Below are positions 21,201 through 33,341 of a stretch of 64,000 bases of DNA, in pieces; within the stretch, counting starts at the first letter, position 1, and every line of letters begins with the position of its first letter. The notes beneath the pieces were generated by a model, which saw only the letters and a list, made by a program, of their open reading frames with translations, searched no databases and was not told the origin of the DNA. The DNA is taken from contig OU744454.1 in assembly GCA_916610825.1 (NCBI GenBank), positions 13,284,336 to 13,348,335 on the forward strand, read 5' to 3'. This DNA comes from Haliclystus octoradiatus. Its lineage: Eukaryota; Cnidaria; Staurozoa; Stauromedusae; Haliclystidae. The translations under genes and the position numbers were made by a program.

Positions 21201-24200
21201 GCTATTGCAGTGTCAAAATGATGGTTTTACAGTTTTAAAAAGAATTACAAAGGACACAGTATTAGATAGATAGATAGATATATATTTCAATCATTGAAAA
21301 TTTAGATAAATACAAGGTAAAGATTAAAGTTTATAATTTGATACAATGATTGTGGTCATCCCTTAAGCATAAATACTTGTTTATTGGGAGACGCGTGATA
21401 ATTTACAGGTTTTAGTTACTATAGTAAGAAAAATGGTTTAAAAAAACAAAGAAAGAAAAGAAGAGAAAGACAATGTAAAATAAATGGACAAATATGTATA
21501 TGTATTATAATGAATCAGGAAAAGAGTTATAAAATGTCAGTAGCTATTAGATGAAGGTTTATTTGTTCTAAATTAGGTAAGTCATTAAGTTACAGTCGAT
21601 TATAGTTAGTTGTTGATTGACAAACGTAACAGTTCTTTATCGTGCAGGTGCTAGTGTAAAAATTTAATAACGAATTCTTCACAAAACGGGAGAAGTTTGC
21701 TGTAGCTGGGGAAAGGTTCAGAGTACATTTTTTGCTGTTCCAAAGTGTAGGAAGTCTGTGACTAGGGAGCCGTTGCAGGAAGGTGGTCTTTGCATATTGT
21801 ATCGAAAATAAATTTGTGATGCGTTTTTCTTTACTGCAAAAATTGAACATTGATCTAGTTGTCAGAGCAGATTTTACTGATATGGCTCGACGAAGGAAAG
21901 TTAACGATTTCAAAATGTAGAGATCATTAAACTTTAGAATATGTAGAGATTTTAAAAGAGGTTCAGTATGGGTTAGAGGTCTACAACGTAGAAGGACTCG
22001 TACACATCTTTTATTTAGGGTTTTTAATTTATTGCAATTCACTGAGTGGCCCCAAATTGGAATGCCATACTCAAGGTGAGGTTTGACTATTGATGAGTAT
22101 ATTTGCGATTTGTAGGTATTTGAAAGAAAATTTTTTAATTTTATCAATGTATAACATAATGATCGGATTTTCTTACACACAAAATCAACATGGATTTTCC
22201 AGTTTAATTTGTCATCAAGCAATACGCCTAAGAATTTAACATGTTTTTCTTTTTCGTTAATTCCACATCGTTCAATTTGTGTGTTATTTATTTGCAGATT
22301 AATCTTGATACGTTGATTATTGAAAAGAATAAATTTTGTTTTTGCTTCATGTAGTGTGAGTTGGTTGTCGTAAAACCATTTTGAAATAGTGTTTAATTCT
22401 GCATTGACATTCTCCTGCAACTGGGTGACATTACTGTCAGACCATTGAAGGGTAGTATCATCTGCAAAAAGACTCACTTGAAATTAAGTTGAACTTGGCA
22501 AATCATTTACAAAAATTAAAAAAAGGAGTGGTCCGAGTATACTGCCTTGTGTAACGCCACAAGTTACAGTATTGGGTTGAGATTGATGGTTGCTCATGCA
22601 TACAATTTGTTTTCTGTTTGACAAATAATTGGTAAACCAAGCTAATTCGTTGTTTGTGGTTCCATAGTGGGATAACTTGGATAAAAGAATGCTGTGATTT
22701 ACAGTATCGAAGGCTTTTTTAAGGTCAATAAAAATGGCAACGTGGTATTTGTCATTTTGCTGTGTAAATATATTGTCCAAAAAATTTAAAATACAATCCA
22801 TTGTTTGATAAAATTTTCGGAAACCGAATTGAAATTTTGTTAAAAATGTTTATCAAAATAAAAATAAAGTTGATTATATACAACTCGCTCTAACAGCTTG
22901 GAAAATGTTGAAATAATAGAAATAGGCCTGTAGTTGGAGATTAAATGGATGTCTCCAGTTTTGAATAATTGTAAAACCTTTGCTATTTTATAATTTTGAG
23001 GGAAAAAACCTGTTTTCAAAGAGAGATTCACAAGATAAGTTAGCGGAGAGAAAATTTCTTGATATATGGATTTTAAACAAGTGCTTGATATGTTATCAAA
23101 AGAAGAACTAGATTTAGTTTTCATTTTCTTGATTACTTTCTCCACGGTTGTTTGAGAGACCGGTCTAAAGATAAATGAATTTTGTGTGTTTTTTGGTAAA
23201 TATGATTTATAATTATCAGTTGATTTGATTTGATGTGCAAGGTTAGGACCGACATTAATAAAATATTCATTGAAAGCATTAGCAATCAAATTCATATCTG
23301 TTATCTTACGATTGTTTACTTTAAAGAAATCTGGGTATCTGTTTTTTCTTTTATTTCTTCCTAAAAGGTTGTTAGTTGCTTGCCATAGCTTCTTGGTATC
23401 ATGTTTATAGGTTAAATAAAAATGATCCCAGTAGAGAATTCTGGATTTCCTTATTAGCTTGGAGTAGATTCGAAAGTAAATGTCATATTTTATTTTGATG
23501 TTAATGTTTTTAGTGGTAATCCATTTATGAAAGAGTTTCCCTTTATTTTTTCTCGAAATTAGTAAGCCATGGGTCATCCAGGGGTGAATTTTATGATTGC
23601 TTCGATTCAGCTTTTTGGTGATGATTGGACAGGCTAAATCTACACACTTTTGGAATTGGTCATGAAATGTTTTGAATGCAGAAAAAGGTTCTTGAGGAAG
23701 AAACCAGTTGCATGCAGAAAGTGTATGGCTCAATGATTCAAGATTTCTGGGTGACATATCATGATAGGAAATTGAGGTCAATAGAGATAAATTTTTCTCT
23801 TTTGAGCTGAAATGTAAAAATGGACATAAGTGGTCAGATATATCAGTGGTGATGACACCTGTCGTCAAAGTTGACTTATGGTTAGTAAAAATGTTGTCGA
23901 GAAGAGTGCATGATTTATATGTAACTCTGGTGGGAAGTGAATTTATTGGAATGCATTGAAAATTAAAAAAACAATTTATAAGATCTTGTGATCTGATAGA
24001 TTCGGTCAGCATGTCAACATTGAAGTCACCTCCTAAAAATATAGTTTTTTTGTTGTATTCGCGTAAGATTGAACTTAATATTGATATTGCGTTACTCAAG
24101 TTTGAATGAGGAGGAACAGGCGCGGATCCAAGGGGGGGCAAAAGGTGCTTGAGCACCAGTCAGATTTTCAAAGCTGTGATGTTGCCGCAATGACGTAATT

Positions 24201-27200
24201 TGATATTGCCATAGAAACGGAAGGATTTCAGTTATTTTTGCGTTTGCCATATTTTGCTGCTGATAGCAGTCCCGAACTCTCTCAGTGAACGATTTCATTG
24301 GATCAATGATTCAAAGCAATCTTCCAATCAGCAACAAGGGCTGAGCACCCCTGGAAATCTAAAAGCCAATCGTATGTCGTCTTTGAGCACCAGTCAGAAC
24401 AATCAACATTCCATTCTCGCTTTCGCCCAATCGTTTCAACCAATCATATTCTCTAAATTAGGAATCTCAGGAATTTGAGCACCAGTGAGCACCAGTGAGC
24501 ACCTTCATTGCTTTTTTTAGTGCTATAATTAGAATGATGTCAAGTAGTCAAGTACAAATACAAAGTCCGACTGTGTTGTTCTCAACTTCCTGTTAACTTA
24601 TCAAGTCTAATCAAGTCTAGTTGTTATGCCTTCCACTTTTGCAAGCATGGCGTCTAAGAAAGCTTAACATTATCTTGCTGCGCTATTACAGAATCTGCTC
24701 TATATTGACAATTTAACATGTAATTTAAAGAAGAAAGTTCCATTCGACAAAAGCTAGCTGATTCAAGACTTATTATCAACCTTTCAATGTAAAAAATCAG
24801 CACAAGGAAACAAGAAGTTTGAGAAATGTAAATAAAATTCGCAGAATTGCAAGAAGAACTCATTTTCCTATCAAAAATTGGAAGTGCTATTGCATGCATT
24901 ATCACAAGAGGTTAGTAGATAAGTTAGTAGTTTTTATTTTGGCTTTAAATTCACTGGTTTCAATATTTTATTGTAGCCGAGTACCGTATGTTTGATATCT
25001 GTATTTACATATTTTGCGTGCATATTTTGGTTGTGGATCCTCTTCTCGTTTCCAACAAAGGCCTTTAAGGCCTGATAAATAGGCCTACTTCTACAGGCCT
25101 AATAAATTATTGTATTATTCTGGCCATTTAGTTCCCAGCCCAGTGTAGGCTTGCTGTCTTGCTGATGTCTAGTGACAGGGAAAAAACATCTGTTTTCCAT
25201 TCCTTTTTTGTAGAACGAAAAGATGTTGATGGATTGCCCCTATAATTCATTTTTGTACATGCATTCAAAACCTTTTACAACTGGATGTAATAATTACAAT
25301 TTTAAACATCAGAAGATTCATATAACTTTTTCTTTTAGAATTATTACTACTGATTATGTCTAAATAGTTTATTTGAATTTAAGTAGTTGCTAATTATTTC
25401 ACATTTGAAACGTTTTATTCATAATGTATACTGTATAGTATAGCCTGTCTGAGTGCATGCATATCTAATTAAGCACAAGGTGTTTTTATTTTCAATAAAA
25501 TACATTTTTAATTCTTTCTGTGTTTTTATTGTGTTTATTTATTTGATGGTGTAAGATTTGATCATCTAAGCTTTATAATTACGTTGAAATATTGCTGATG
25601 GAGTTACGAAAGTGGTGTCACAGCCCTTCAATAGCTTTCGAATACCAAAATTTTTCCGGGGGAGCATGCCCCCGGACCCTCCTAGACGACGGGGCTTCGC
25701 CCCTTTATTGTCCCCTTTCAGCACCAGTCAGATTTTCAGCTGGATCCGCCCCTGAGGAGGAATATATGTTGAAATAAAAACAAAATTGCCACTTTCTGCA
25801 ACAATAGTTTCTATATCATCATTAATTTGCGACAAATCGTGATTTACAGAGTATGTCAGGGAATTATGGATAATCAAACCTACACCGCCACCCCTAGTCA
25901 CAGAGCGTTCCTTGTAAACATAATTGTAAGCAGGGAGAGAAATGTCACCACCATGCCAAATTTCCTGTACGGCTAGAGCCTTTATCTTCGAAACATGAAG
26001 AAATTCACACAATTTGTCGTGATTTTTAAGCAAACTCCTAACGTTTTGTGTAGCGAAAGACATTTGATTTACAGGAACTTTATCAGCTGTTATATATCCT
26101 AAGCGTTCTATTAAATCACAGCTATTGTAAACCTCTTCTAGTTTGTCAATCATCATTTAAATTGGGGGGAAAATTATTGTGAAAAATAATAATAAATAAT
26201 AAGATCGTCATGGTTTGCAATAACTGCAGTTCGAGAAAACAGAAAAGAATACTGTATGGAATAACGGTTGTAAGCAGGACAGTAAAAAAGAATGAGCAAA
26301 CGAGCTTAACTAAGAAGAAGAAGTGGCTAGAAAATGAATTAAATAATAAAAACGACTTATCCATGTCTTTAGTCAGTCGAGGTCCAATCATGAGTAACAG
26401 CTTGAATGTCGTGATAATCTGAGATTTTCACGATTTTGTCAGACAATGTTTTGATAAATAGTTCCGAGTCGTTAGTCCAGCATCCTGCTATCTTTTTGGC
26501 TTTACGCAGCTGTCGACATTCAAAGAAAAGTTTCGCTACTTCGGCGCTAAGGTCCTCTGAAAGAAACACGCCTGTGCCTTTTAAATCCTTTTTTGAATTG
26601 AAGATTCGACGTCTGTTCCAAATGTTGTGAAAGGTGAGGAGGACGGTCGGCGGCTTTGACAGCAGTTTCTCAATTAAGGTGTTGTCATGGTTCCCACGCG
26701 TGGTGGTGTTGTGCAATGCCTCGTGCTGAAGTTCAGAATTTTTTGAAAATGGTAGATTTCCTTTTCGGGGAAAAAATCTCCTAGCAGAAAAGTCACTGTT
26801 TTGTAAATCAATTGAAAGATGATTTTTTGCCATATTTATAACAGATGTAGTCAAATCCTCCTCTGCTGGTACACCGTCAAGTCGTAAGTTGACCAGTTTC
26901 CTCGATTTTTCGGTACGTTCAGCAGTCGCCTTCAGTCGGTTAATCTCATTTTGCTGGTCGTGCGTTTTTTGTTCTAAGTCAGTAATACGCACATGCTGCA
27001 CACACTTAGAGACAATAGATGCATTATTTGGCTTAGCCTTGGCTTGTCGAGTTTGAGACATTCTAGACAACCAATACTGTCAAATATTCAGACGTATAGT
27101 ACATATGATTCTGTGATAAACATCGTCAGAATTACTGTAAATATTGAGTACTTTCTCCAAAAAGAACAGGAGCTATAAAATGCACGTCTGCTCAATCTGA

Positions 27201-30200
27201 CGCCCGAAGCCCGAAGTTTTCTATGCCTCATATTATATGTATTATATGCCTCATCAGCTGATGAACTTTGTAGAAAGTTTGCTAATATTTTGTTGTTTAT
27301 ATTTATTCAGCAACATGTAGTCTTGTCACAAATTTGAATTCCCTTTTCATGACAATGGCAGCATCCGCTAGCATTGGTGTTGTTGTTATTTTCGTTTGCT
27401 GTTACATCAATTGTGTCTCACTTTGCAATCAAGAAAAAGTAAGTGATATAACACTATAACACATGATAACACTATAACACATGCTCACAATATACAATAA
27501 TCTAAACAGCAATACAACGTTGAACTCTGTCAAAATAAAATGTTCTGTTAGATTCAAATCAGTATAATGAGAAAAGTATTATAATTGCCTACCTGAGATT
27601 GAACAATAGAGTTTTGAAGTTTTGAAGCTCAAAATTTAATAACAACAATTACTATAATACAAAGCATAGCAAAGTTAAAAATAGGATGGCTCACTTTTAA
27701 AGTGGGAATAAACCCCCAGACTATCTTTACATATATAGTAGAACCCGACGTGAAAAAACAATGCAGTAATTTTTTTTTCGATCTGGAAATTATGTCTCGG
27801 TGAAATATGCCTTCAAAGTGGTGTTTTGACCCAAATGTCGCTGAGGAAAAAAGGGATTGGATCTAGCTTTATGACGACAAAGTCATAAGTCGTGCGGTTT
27901 TTCTAATAGACTTTAGATCGGATTAATCACGCGATGTTTCGTTTGAGATGGCGTAGCTCTGTAACGGCAATCTATTTTTCTCTCCCACAAAACTGAGGTA
28001 AGGAAGAACATGTAAACTCAAGAGTAGCAAAATTCCAGATGATTTGATGATATTAAAGTTCACGAATTTGAAGAAAATAAAAATCAGAAAAATGTTTCAT
28101 TCATAGCGCGCGTTATACAGATTATACTTTGACATATCATTCTCACACATATTTAACACATATCAAAAGATTCTCTGGTGACCACAATAGCTAGCTAAGT
28201 AGAATTTATTGTTGTAAGCATATATGTCTGAATTGAAAATGGAGTATTCTTTTGAGGGTAAAAATCAAAATGTATGGTGGGAAACGCTATTAACCGTTGG
28301 TTTATAGTCCTCTTTTCACAGAAACGAAATCTGTCCATCTCATGATTTATCGTCTCTGTAGAAAGGTATTTTGTGCAAAGTAGCTTCTGCGACTGTATTA
28401 CCGCATCCTATAAACTACGGATTGTGACATGATGCTAACATGTTCTACTTTCTAGCAAAAAGAATGAATACTAGCTAGTATGTAAAAATAATTTGTCGCG
28501 TATGTATAATCAGGAACGAGACTTCACATTGCAAAACCCTAATTTTGTTAATCAGATAACGTTGATGACAATTTATGCAATGAAGATATACTGCAAAACA
28601 GAAAAATGATAGAATATGCATTACTGTAGTTCTAGTATATGGCTGTAAACTTGAATAAGAACGTCCAAGCTGTCATGTCATTTTTGTACTATTTTCCGAA
28701 AAGCGAATCAGCGCAGAGCGTTCTCAACTGCTTGCAAGATATTTTATAGAATTTACAGTGTAATGTACTGAAGAATTTTCGATGGTTTTATAATAATTGA
28801 ATGCTTGGTGAATGAATGATGAACACTTTGTTAGACTATTGAGTATATATACATCTATCTACAGTCGTATATAAACTATACGATTACATGGTTTAAGTTT
28901 TACTAGACAAACATCAATTTCAAACTCAAACTTTGAAATGATAATTGAAAAATGTCTATTTAATAATTTAGTAATACTTAAATAAATCCGAAAAAGTACA
29001 ATTAATACTTTGCAGTACCATCTATCTCGAGGAAAAGTCGTCTGTGCATGACTGTGCAAATCGAGTCAGGCTACATTCACATCTAGATCATGAAAAGGAT
29101 ATCTTGTAGAAAGATTTATTCAAGAACAACTTACAGATAGAGTTAAAAATAGTTATAACTTATATAGCGTAGGATGAAGCTATTTCGAAGGGCACATGTC
29201 TACTAAGTAAGATTTGAGAAGTACTGCGGTCACCCAGAATACGTAACTAATATGTGTCACTAGACTAGTCACAGAGGAACACTCGCACCGCCTGACATTT
29301 GTGTTAATCCGCAATCTATATCAGATTCATCGCGCTTAATGACGCTACGAGAAATTATTTCGACTGAGCGTTTCAATAGATTTTATTCTCCTCCTGAAAT
29401 CACAAATTGTATCTTTTTTACGTAATTCGCGAGTTTATTTGTTTGTTCATGGCTCAGCCTTGTCAGAAAATGTTTTTGTGTGACTTCTCGGAGCTAAGGT
29501 CACCTCAAAGATAACGTCACGTGATCAGCCCACTCTTAAGTCTGTTAGACAAACCGCATGACTTGTGACTTTGTCGTCATAAAGCTAGATCCAATCCCTT
29601 TTTTTCTCAGCGACATTTGGGTCAAAACACCACTTTGAAGGTGTTTTTCACCAAGAAATAATTTCCAGATCGAAAAAGAAATTACGCCATTGTTTTTTTC
29701 ACGTCGGGTTCTACTACTTATGTAAAGATAGTCTGGGGGTTTATTCCCACTTTAACAAGTTTATACACGAATTAGTGTCAAGTATTCAGGATATTTTGGC
29801 ATTCAAGCGCTTTATTGTTTTGAATAATTTCAAAGACGTGATAGCTGTTGTACTAGAATTAACTGAATTCCAAGCATCAGTAAACATGAAGTTCGTTCTT
29901 GGGTACCCCAATTCGATCTGCATGAAGATTTTCTTGGATTTCAGCTTCTTTTCCTGTATTGTTTAAGTGAGTACGGATAGTTGAACTTTGTGCGTAACCA
30001 AAATCTACATCTATGATCCTGTTGATGCATTTGCGAGAAACATTATTCGGTCATAATGCTGATTTTGTTGTAATGAAGACCACTCTAATTCTTTTAAAGT
30101 GCCAGAAGAGGATGAAAAGTAGTCTCTATCTAAAATAAATTCTTACTGCTCTATTTGCTGCTCACTTCTTGCTGTTCTAAGTTTGTAATTGCCCCACTAA

Positions 30201-31598
30201 GATCGTATTTACTTTATCACCCCCACACAATGCTGGCATAATAAAATTGAGGTCTTATCCTTGAATTTGAAACTAAATCTTGATGGGTTTTAACATTGCT
30301 AAATGGGTAATCAGACTAATAAATTGAGGAGAATCGTCTCTATTAATTTGGAAATTAGCTGATCCTCGGTCAAATACCTTGCTGGACAACTGGACACAGT
30401 GTGCACAGCTCGTCCGTTAGCTAGAAGATTAAATGGATTAAAATAGTTGATTTGGAGTACGGCTATTTTGAACCACAGTCGACCAGAAAGGATCAAATCT
30501 GAAATCCGGTTTCTCTGCCATCTGAATTAATCCTCCTTCGTCATCTGAACAAAGCTCCTAGACCGTCCAAGGTCTATAATCTGTTTAGCTGCTAAGACAT
30601 TTTACAAAATCTTTAGAAACTCAAGAATTGTTGTACATCATGATCGATATATTTTAACAAATTTGAAACGTTACCAGTATGTCATTTGGAGTTACCCCTG
30701 CTTACTCCCTCTCTCGACAGCCCTGATTGAATCGATTGTATCTCTGTACAATTTTCTTTTACTGCGTAGTACGTATTATCATGAGTTATATAATAATATT
30801 CAATTCCGACAAGAGAAATTTCGAATAAGAGTCTCCAGTACAGGGCATGAAAATTTTTGGGCTTTGAGAATATTTTAAAAAAAGGTGAAAGCATTTGTTT
30901 TCTTATTTCGCTCGCAAATTTGGACCATCTATAATACACGTCAATTAAGCTACGATGAACCGCATGTATTATTGTGTGTACTCATGTATGCATTGTGGGA
31001 ACTCTGATACTGAGCTGCCATTCACGTTAATTTTGGAGGGAAGTAGCTAAAAGTTATTTGCGTCATCAATTTAGATAATTCTTTTGTGTTTCTTTATTAG
31101 GATGAAACCCAAGGGTATGTTCTCGCCCCGAGTGGAAGTATGGTCTACCAAACTCAGCCACCAGATGCCGTGGCAGATCATACTGGTAACCAATATATGC
31201 ATTCACAGCCTCATAATGGTGAACAATATATGCATTCACAACCTCATACTGGTAACCAATATATGCATTCACAACCTCATACTGGTAACCAAAATATGCA
31301 TTCACAACCTCGTACTGGTAACCAATATATGCATTCACAACCTCATACTGGTAACCAATATATGCATTCACAACCTCATAATGGTAACCAAGACATGCAT
31401 TCACAACCTAATACTGGTAACCAATATATGCATTCACAACCTCATACTGGTAACCAAAATATGCATTCACAACCTCATACTGATAACCAATATACCATGG
31501 ATTCACAACCACATACTGGCAACCAGTATATGCATTCAGAGCCTGCAGATCCAGTTCAAGAACACGACAAAGCTCAACTTGTTCACAATGAAGTTTAA
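18201..31598 (+). CDS. MS4A/CD20-like four-pass membrane protein, gene A (exons 2-5)
   Basis: Exons: 18201-18257, 20206-20386, 27311-27438, 31101-31598. All splice sites are GT-AG and the phases match genes B and C. Exon 2 is FMIPGVLGIVTFCKRNSCM. Exon 3 has a membrane helix (LIFNILCFFAAAACAGIAVL) and an outside loop with CX6CXC (CKFKNSQCTC). Exon 4 has the fourth helix (ASIGVVVIFVCCYINCVSLC). Exon 5 encodes a 165-residue tail dominated by an 11-residue His/Gln repeat, far longer than in B or C. Exon 1 (first helix) was not found in the 18 kb upstream; it may lie outside the window, be very diverged, or be lost. Intron 3 holds a LINE and intron 4 a TTAA element. Family: MS4A proteins act as membrane adaptors, channels or chemoreceptors; the role here is unknown. 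Confidence 0.72.
18380..19138 (+). repeat. Dispersed repeat, hairpin-headed, copy 1
   Basis: Shares a long stretch with 34586-34988: the TTTAACAATTA head, GTTTATAAACTT, the AAGAAGATTGTTAAATAAGA core and the GTACC(C)...CGGTTTCGACTAAA end. Copy 1 has an extra 300 bases after the hairpin. Non-coding; class unknown. Confidence 0.6.
18382..18487. repeat. 106-bp hairpin
   Basis: AACAATTAAACAAC at the left end pairs with GTTGTTTAATTGTT at the right. Inside, GGCTACCGTC and AATAGTCACC pair with GGTGACTATT and GACGGTAGCC. It is the left part of the repeat at 18380-19138. Confidence 0.85.
19206..19570 (+). mobile_element. tRNA-derived SINE, family 2, copy 1
   Basis: The head GGAGGATTATCTCATATGGC holds the A box and GTTCAAATCC the B box. 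A long body follows, shared with copies at 32353-32713 (minus) and 57130-58020. TTACAAAATT occurs on both sides and may be the target duplication. Confidence 0.75.
19585..20200. other. Intron 2 remainder of gene A, no gene
   Basis: AT-rich. GACGTTTCGACAGCATGATT near 19730 recalls the ends of Penelope-like elements but no coding part is seen. Confidence 0.35.
20850..20966 (+). repeat. Direct duplication in gene A intron 3, copy 1
   Basis: About 100 bases (ATTAATGAT...GTGCTATTGCAGTGTC...AAGAATTACAAAGGACAC) recur at 21168-21263, the second copy shortened in the middle. The second copy ends exactly where the LINE tail begins. Confidence 0.7.
21168..21263 (+). repeat. Direct duplication in gene A intron 3, copy 2
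   Basis: Partner of 20850-20966. It abuts the GATA tail of the LINE at 21264. Confidence 0.7.
21590..26156 (-). pseudogene. LINE ORF2: endonuclease plus reverse transcriptase
   Basis: The endonuclease start is at 25755-26156 (MSFATQNVRSLLKNHDKL, ALAVQEIWHGGD, RGGGVGLIIHNS). After the hAT insert it resumes at 24116 with LGGDFNVDML and ISDHLCPF. The RT follows: SNYRPISIISTFSKLLERV, then FIDLKKAFDTVNH and GVTQGSILGPLLFLIFVNDL, then the catalytic FADD at about 22460. A C-terminal domain (YKSQIYSSIVKPHLEYGIPI, then KNCYVCQS) ends at 21590. One base is missing in a T run at about 22843, which shifts the frame. A TAA at 22481-22483 replaces a codon just before FADD. Otherwise the frame is open, so the copy is fairly young. 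Confidence 0.85.
24117..25754. mobile_element. Non-autonomous hAT element inside the LINE
   Basis: TIRs are CAGGCGCGGATCCA at left and CAGGGGCGGATCCAG at right (reverse complement). The 8-base target AGGAGGAA is duplicated at 24109-24116 and 25755-25762. Removing it rejoins the endonuclease frame around YIPPH. GAGCACCAGT(C/G)A occurs at least five times near both ends, likely subterminal repeats. No transposase frame is seen. Confidence 0.9.
26369..27070 (-). CDS. LINE ORF1 protein (coiled coil plus RNA-binding domain)
   Basis: 233 codons, intact. A basic N-terminus is followed by a coiled coil at about residues 30-58 (ITDLEQKTHDQQNEINRLKA). An RRM-like segment starts LVNLRLDGVPAEED, and a C-terminal domain contains NRRRIFNSKKDLKGTGVFLS and EDLSAEVAKLF. 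This is the L1-type ORF1p plan, which binds LINE RNA as a trimer. It precedes ORF2 on the same strand with a gap of about 210 bases. Confidence 0.75.
   Translation of the reverse strand: MSRMSQTRQAKAKPNNASIVSKCVQHVRITDLEQKTHDQQNEINRLKATAERTEKSRKLVNLRLDGVPAEEDLTTSVINMAKNHLSIDLQNSDFSARRFFPRKGNLPFSKNSELQHEALHNTTTRGNHDNTLIEKLLSKPPTVLLTFHNIWNRRRIFNSKKDLKGTGVFLSEDLSAEVAKLFFECRQLRKAKKIAGCWTNDSELFIKTLSDKIVKISDYHDIQAVTHDWTSTD
27701..29751. mobile_element. TTAA-flanked element (piggyBac-type), copy 1
   Basis: Ends AGTGGGAATAAACCCCC on both sides, flanked by TTAA at 27697-27700 and 29752-29755. The TIRs are about 220 bases. The interior of about 1.6 kb has no convincing gene. It lies in intron 4 of gene A. 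TTAA duplication is the piggyBac mark, but the terminal sequence is not the standard piggyBac CCC start, so the superfamily is inferred. Confidence 0.85.
29756..31100. other. Intron 4 remainder of gene A
   Basis: Nothing coding seen; it holds the SINE fragment at 30466-30541. Confidence 0.4.
30466..30541 (-). mobile_element. SINE family 2, head fragment
   Basis: On the minus strand GGAGGATTAATTCAGATGGC and GGTTCAAAAT match the head of copies at 19206 and 57130. The body is missing. Confidence 0.65.
31185..31540 (+). repeat. 33-bp coding minisatellite in gene A exon 5
   Basis: Eleven tandem copies of a 33-base unit encode NQYMHSQPHTG with small changes (Y to N or D; T to N; one unit has 12 residues). 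The unit length keeps the frame, so copy number could vary without breaking the protein. Confidence 0.93.
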
Positions 31599-32352
31599 TC
31601 GCAAATTTTAAGTTTTTGCTATTGATTGCCACAGCTATATATGCATTTACTTTGTAGATACTAAATTTTTTAATTGCATAATTATTGAGCTGATAGAAAT
31701 TTATTAATAGAAAGCATTTGTACTGTAATGTAGCTAGCCAATAATTTATATACCAAGTTGTTTAATGTACCGTGTTCCATTTTACTTGTGTATATATTCT
31801 TTTGAAAATCATTTAGTTGTTTAATGAGCAAGTTATATTGACTTACAAAAGGCTGTCGAGGATTTGTAGTTTTTATGCATCATGTTGGCGATTTTTTGGT
31901 ATATAATTTCCAATATTGGCTGCCTACTAGGAAATGCATGGTTCCAAGTGGTTAATCTGGTTATTGCCTGCTGTGACGTGCCCAATACGGCTCCATCAAA
32001 TCTGATTAATTTGATGCAGTTTCTTATCATAGCTTGAGCATAATTATACTTAAACTTGTGTAGCCATTGATGCCTAGCCGCAGATATACTGCAAATCTCA
32101 GTTGGCTATTCTCTACAAAAAACCCTAGTGACAGTGACGGCAGATCATTTAGCCAGGAAACAGATTATTTGGTTCAGCAAGAGAGTAGCCTTACCTTGCT
32201 GGAGGGAAGAATGCAACTTTGACTATTCTGCATCCTTCTGACAATGTCTGATCCCTTAACTTCTGCTCGTCCGTTGTTGAGGCGGTTTATCTCCATCGAG
32301 CCGTAGCAATTTCATGACCTTGCACTTTCCTGCTCGTAAAATTATATTAATT

Positions 32353-32713
32353 AAGACGGTATCGCCCTACCAAAGGCGCCCGTACTAATTTTTTATTTCT
32401 AGAGAAGTGACTCTTTCCGCTAAGAGCAGTGATTGTGAATACTCTTTACCGATTTCAGCCGCGACACTGCAGATCAAATCCAATAGATTTCGTGGCAGAT
32501 GGATCTCGATTGCCAATGCACAATGATGCCTCGCAGTTACTTACAATGCAATTCCCTCTGGAACATTCCATCCACAATCAGAAAATGATACTCATTTGAT
32601 GGTTTAGATAAAGTCAAGGCTGAGTTGACCTTCAGAGGATCTGAACCACAGTCGATCAGATATGATCTGATCTGAAGTTCGGCTGCTCTGCCATTTGAGC
32701 TAATCCTCCGAGA
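32353..32713 (-). mobile_element. tRNA-derived SINE, family 2, copy 2
   Basis: Reverse-strand copy. On the minus strand it begins GGAGGATTAGCTCAAATGGC, keeps the B box and the long body, and ends with the CGCCTTTGGTAGGGCGATAC tail. Confidence 0.78.
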
Positions 32714-33341
32714 GGTTCTGTAGGTGGTGATTTTGGAGAAAGTATCTCTGAATTGATTAATCGTAATGAGAGTATTCCATTTGCATGCGATAATCAAACA
32801 ACGTTACAATTTTACAAGGACATATCGGGGGACATTGTAAGGAGAGGCTGTACCAAGTCATCCGTTCCTACATAAATCTCTTTCAGATCTCACTACTTCC
32901 GTGTTCTCGAAGGGAAAGCAATGCTGTTAATGACCTCCAGAGACTCATGGCATCGCTGATCCCAAGATATAAGTGATCGACGCACCATGAATATATTGGA
33001 TACTTAATATTCAACATTACATAATATTCAGTTTACTTTCTCATCCAACAGAATTTGAAATGCCACAGCAATACGTCTGAGATTACTGCCTTCATCATAA
33101 ATTATACATTATAACTTTTGCATGACATTTAATAATATATATATTTTTTTATATTTTGAAGTTACTTACTCCATTGACTTTGTGTATGAAATTTAGAGGG
33201 CTATTTGGCGCTCATATTTCCCAATGTTCTGTTGACCTCAAATGTTGACCTCAAATTTTGAACTTATGATTTTTTTACCTATTTGAATAATAAGATACAG
33301 AATGCGGTTGAACTTTCAAACTTACATAGACAGGCTATGTA

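Larger units (their letters stand above)
21264..27180 (-). mobile_element. Near full-length LINE with two ORFs, split by a hAT
   Basis: Minus-strand element in intron 3 of gene A. Order from the 5' end (right): ORF1 (26369-27070), ORF2 with endonuclease and reverse transcriptase (26156 to 21590), 3' UTR, then a (TCTA)n tail at 21264-21285. A 1.64-kb hAT interrupts the endonuclease. The two lesions visible in ORF2 are one frameshift and one stop. The endonuclease and RT style fits the Jockey/CR1/L2 group; the exact clade is not certain. The 5' end is approximate and no target duplication was recognised. Confidence 0.85.

Noticed and set aside
31185-31540. CRISPR-like regular repeats
   Set aside because: Units are directly abutting with no spacers and are coding; the window is eukaryotic.
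31066-31632. Alternative frames across the exon 5 repeat, including minus-strand ones
   Set aside because: The 33-bp unit keeps every frame open; only the frame joined to exon 4 by a phase-0 splice fits the gene family.
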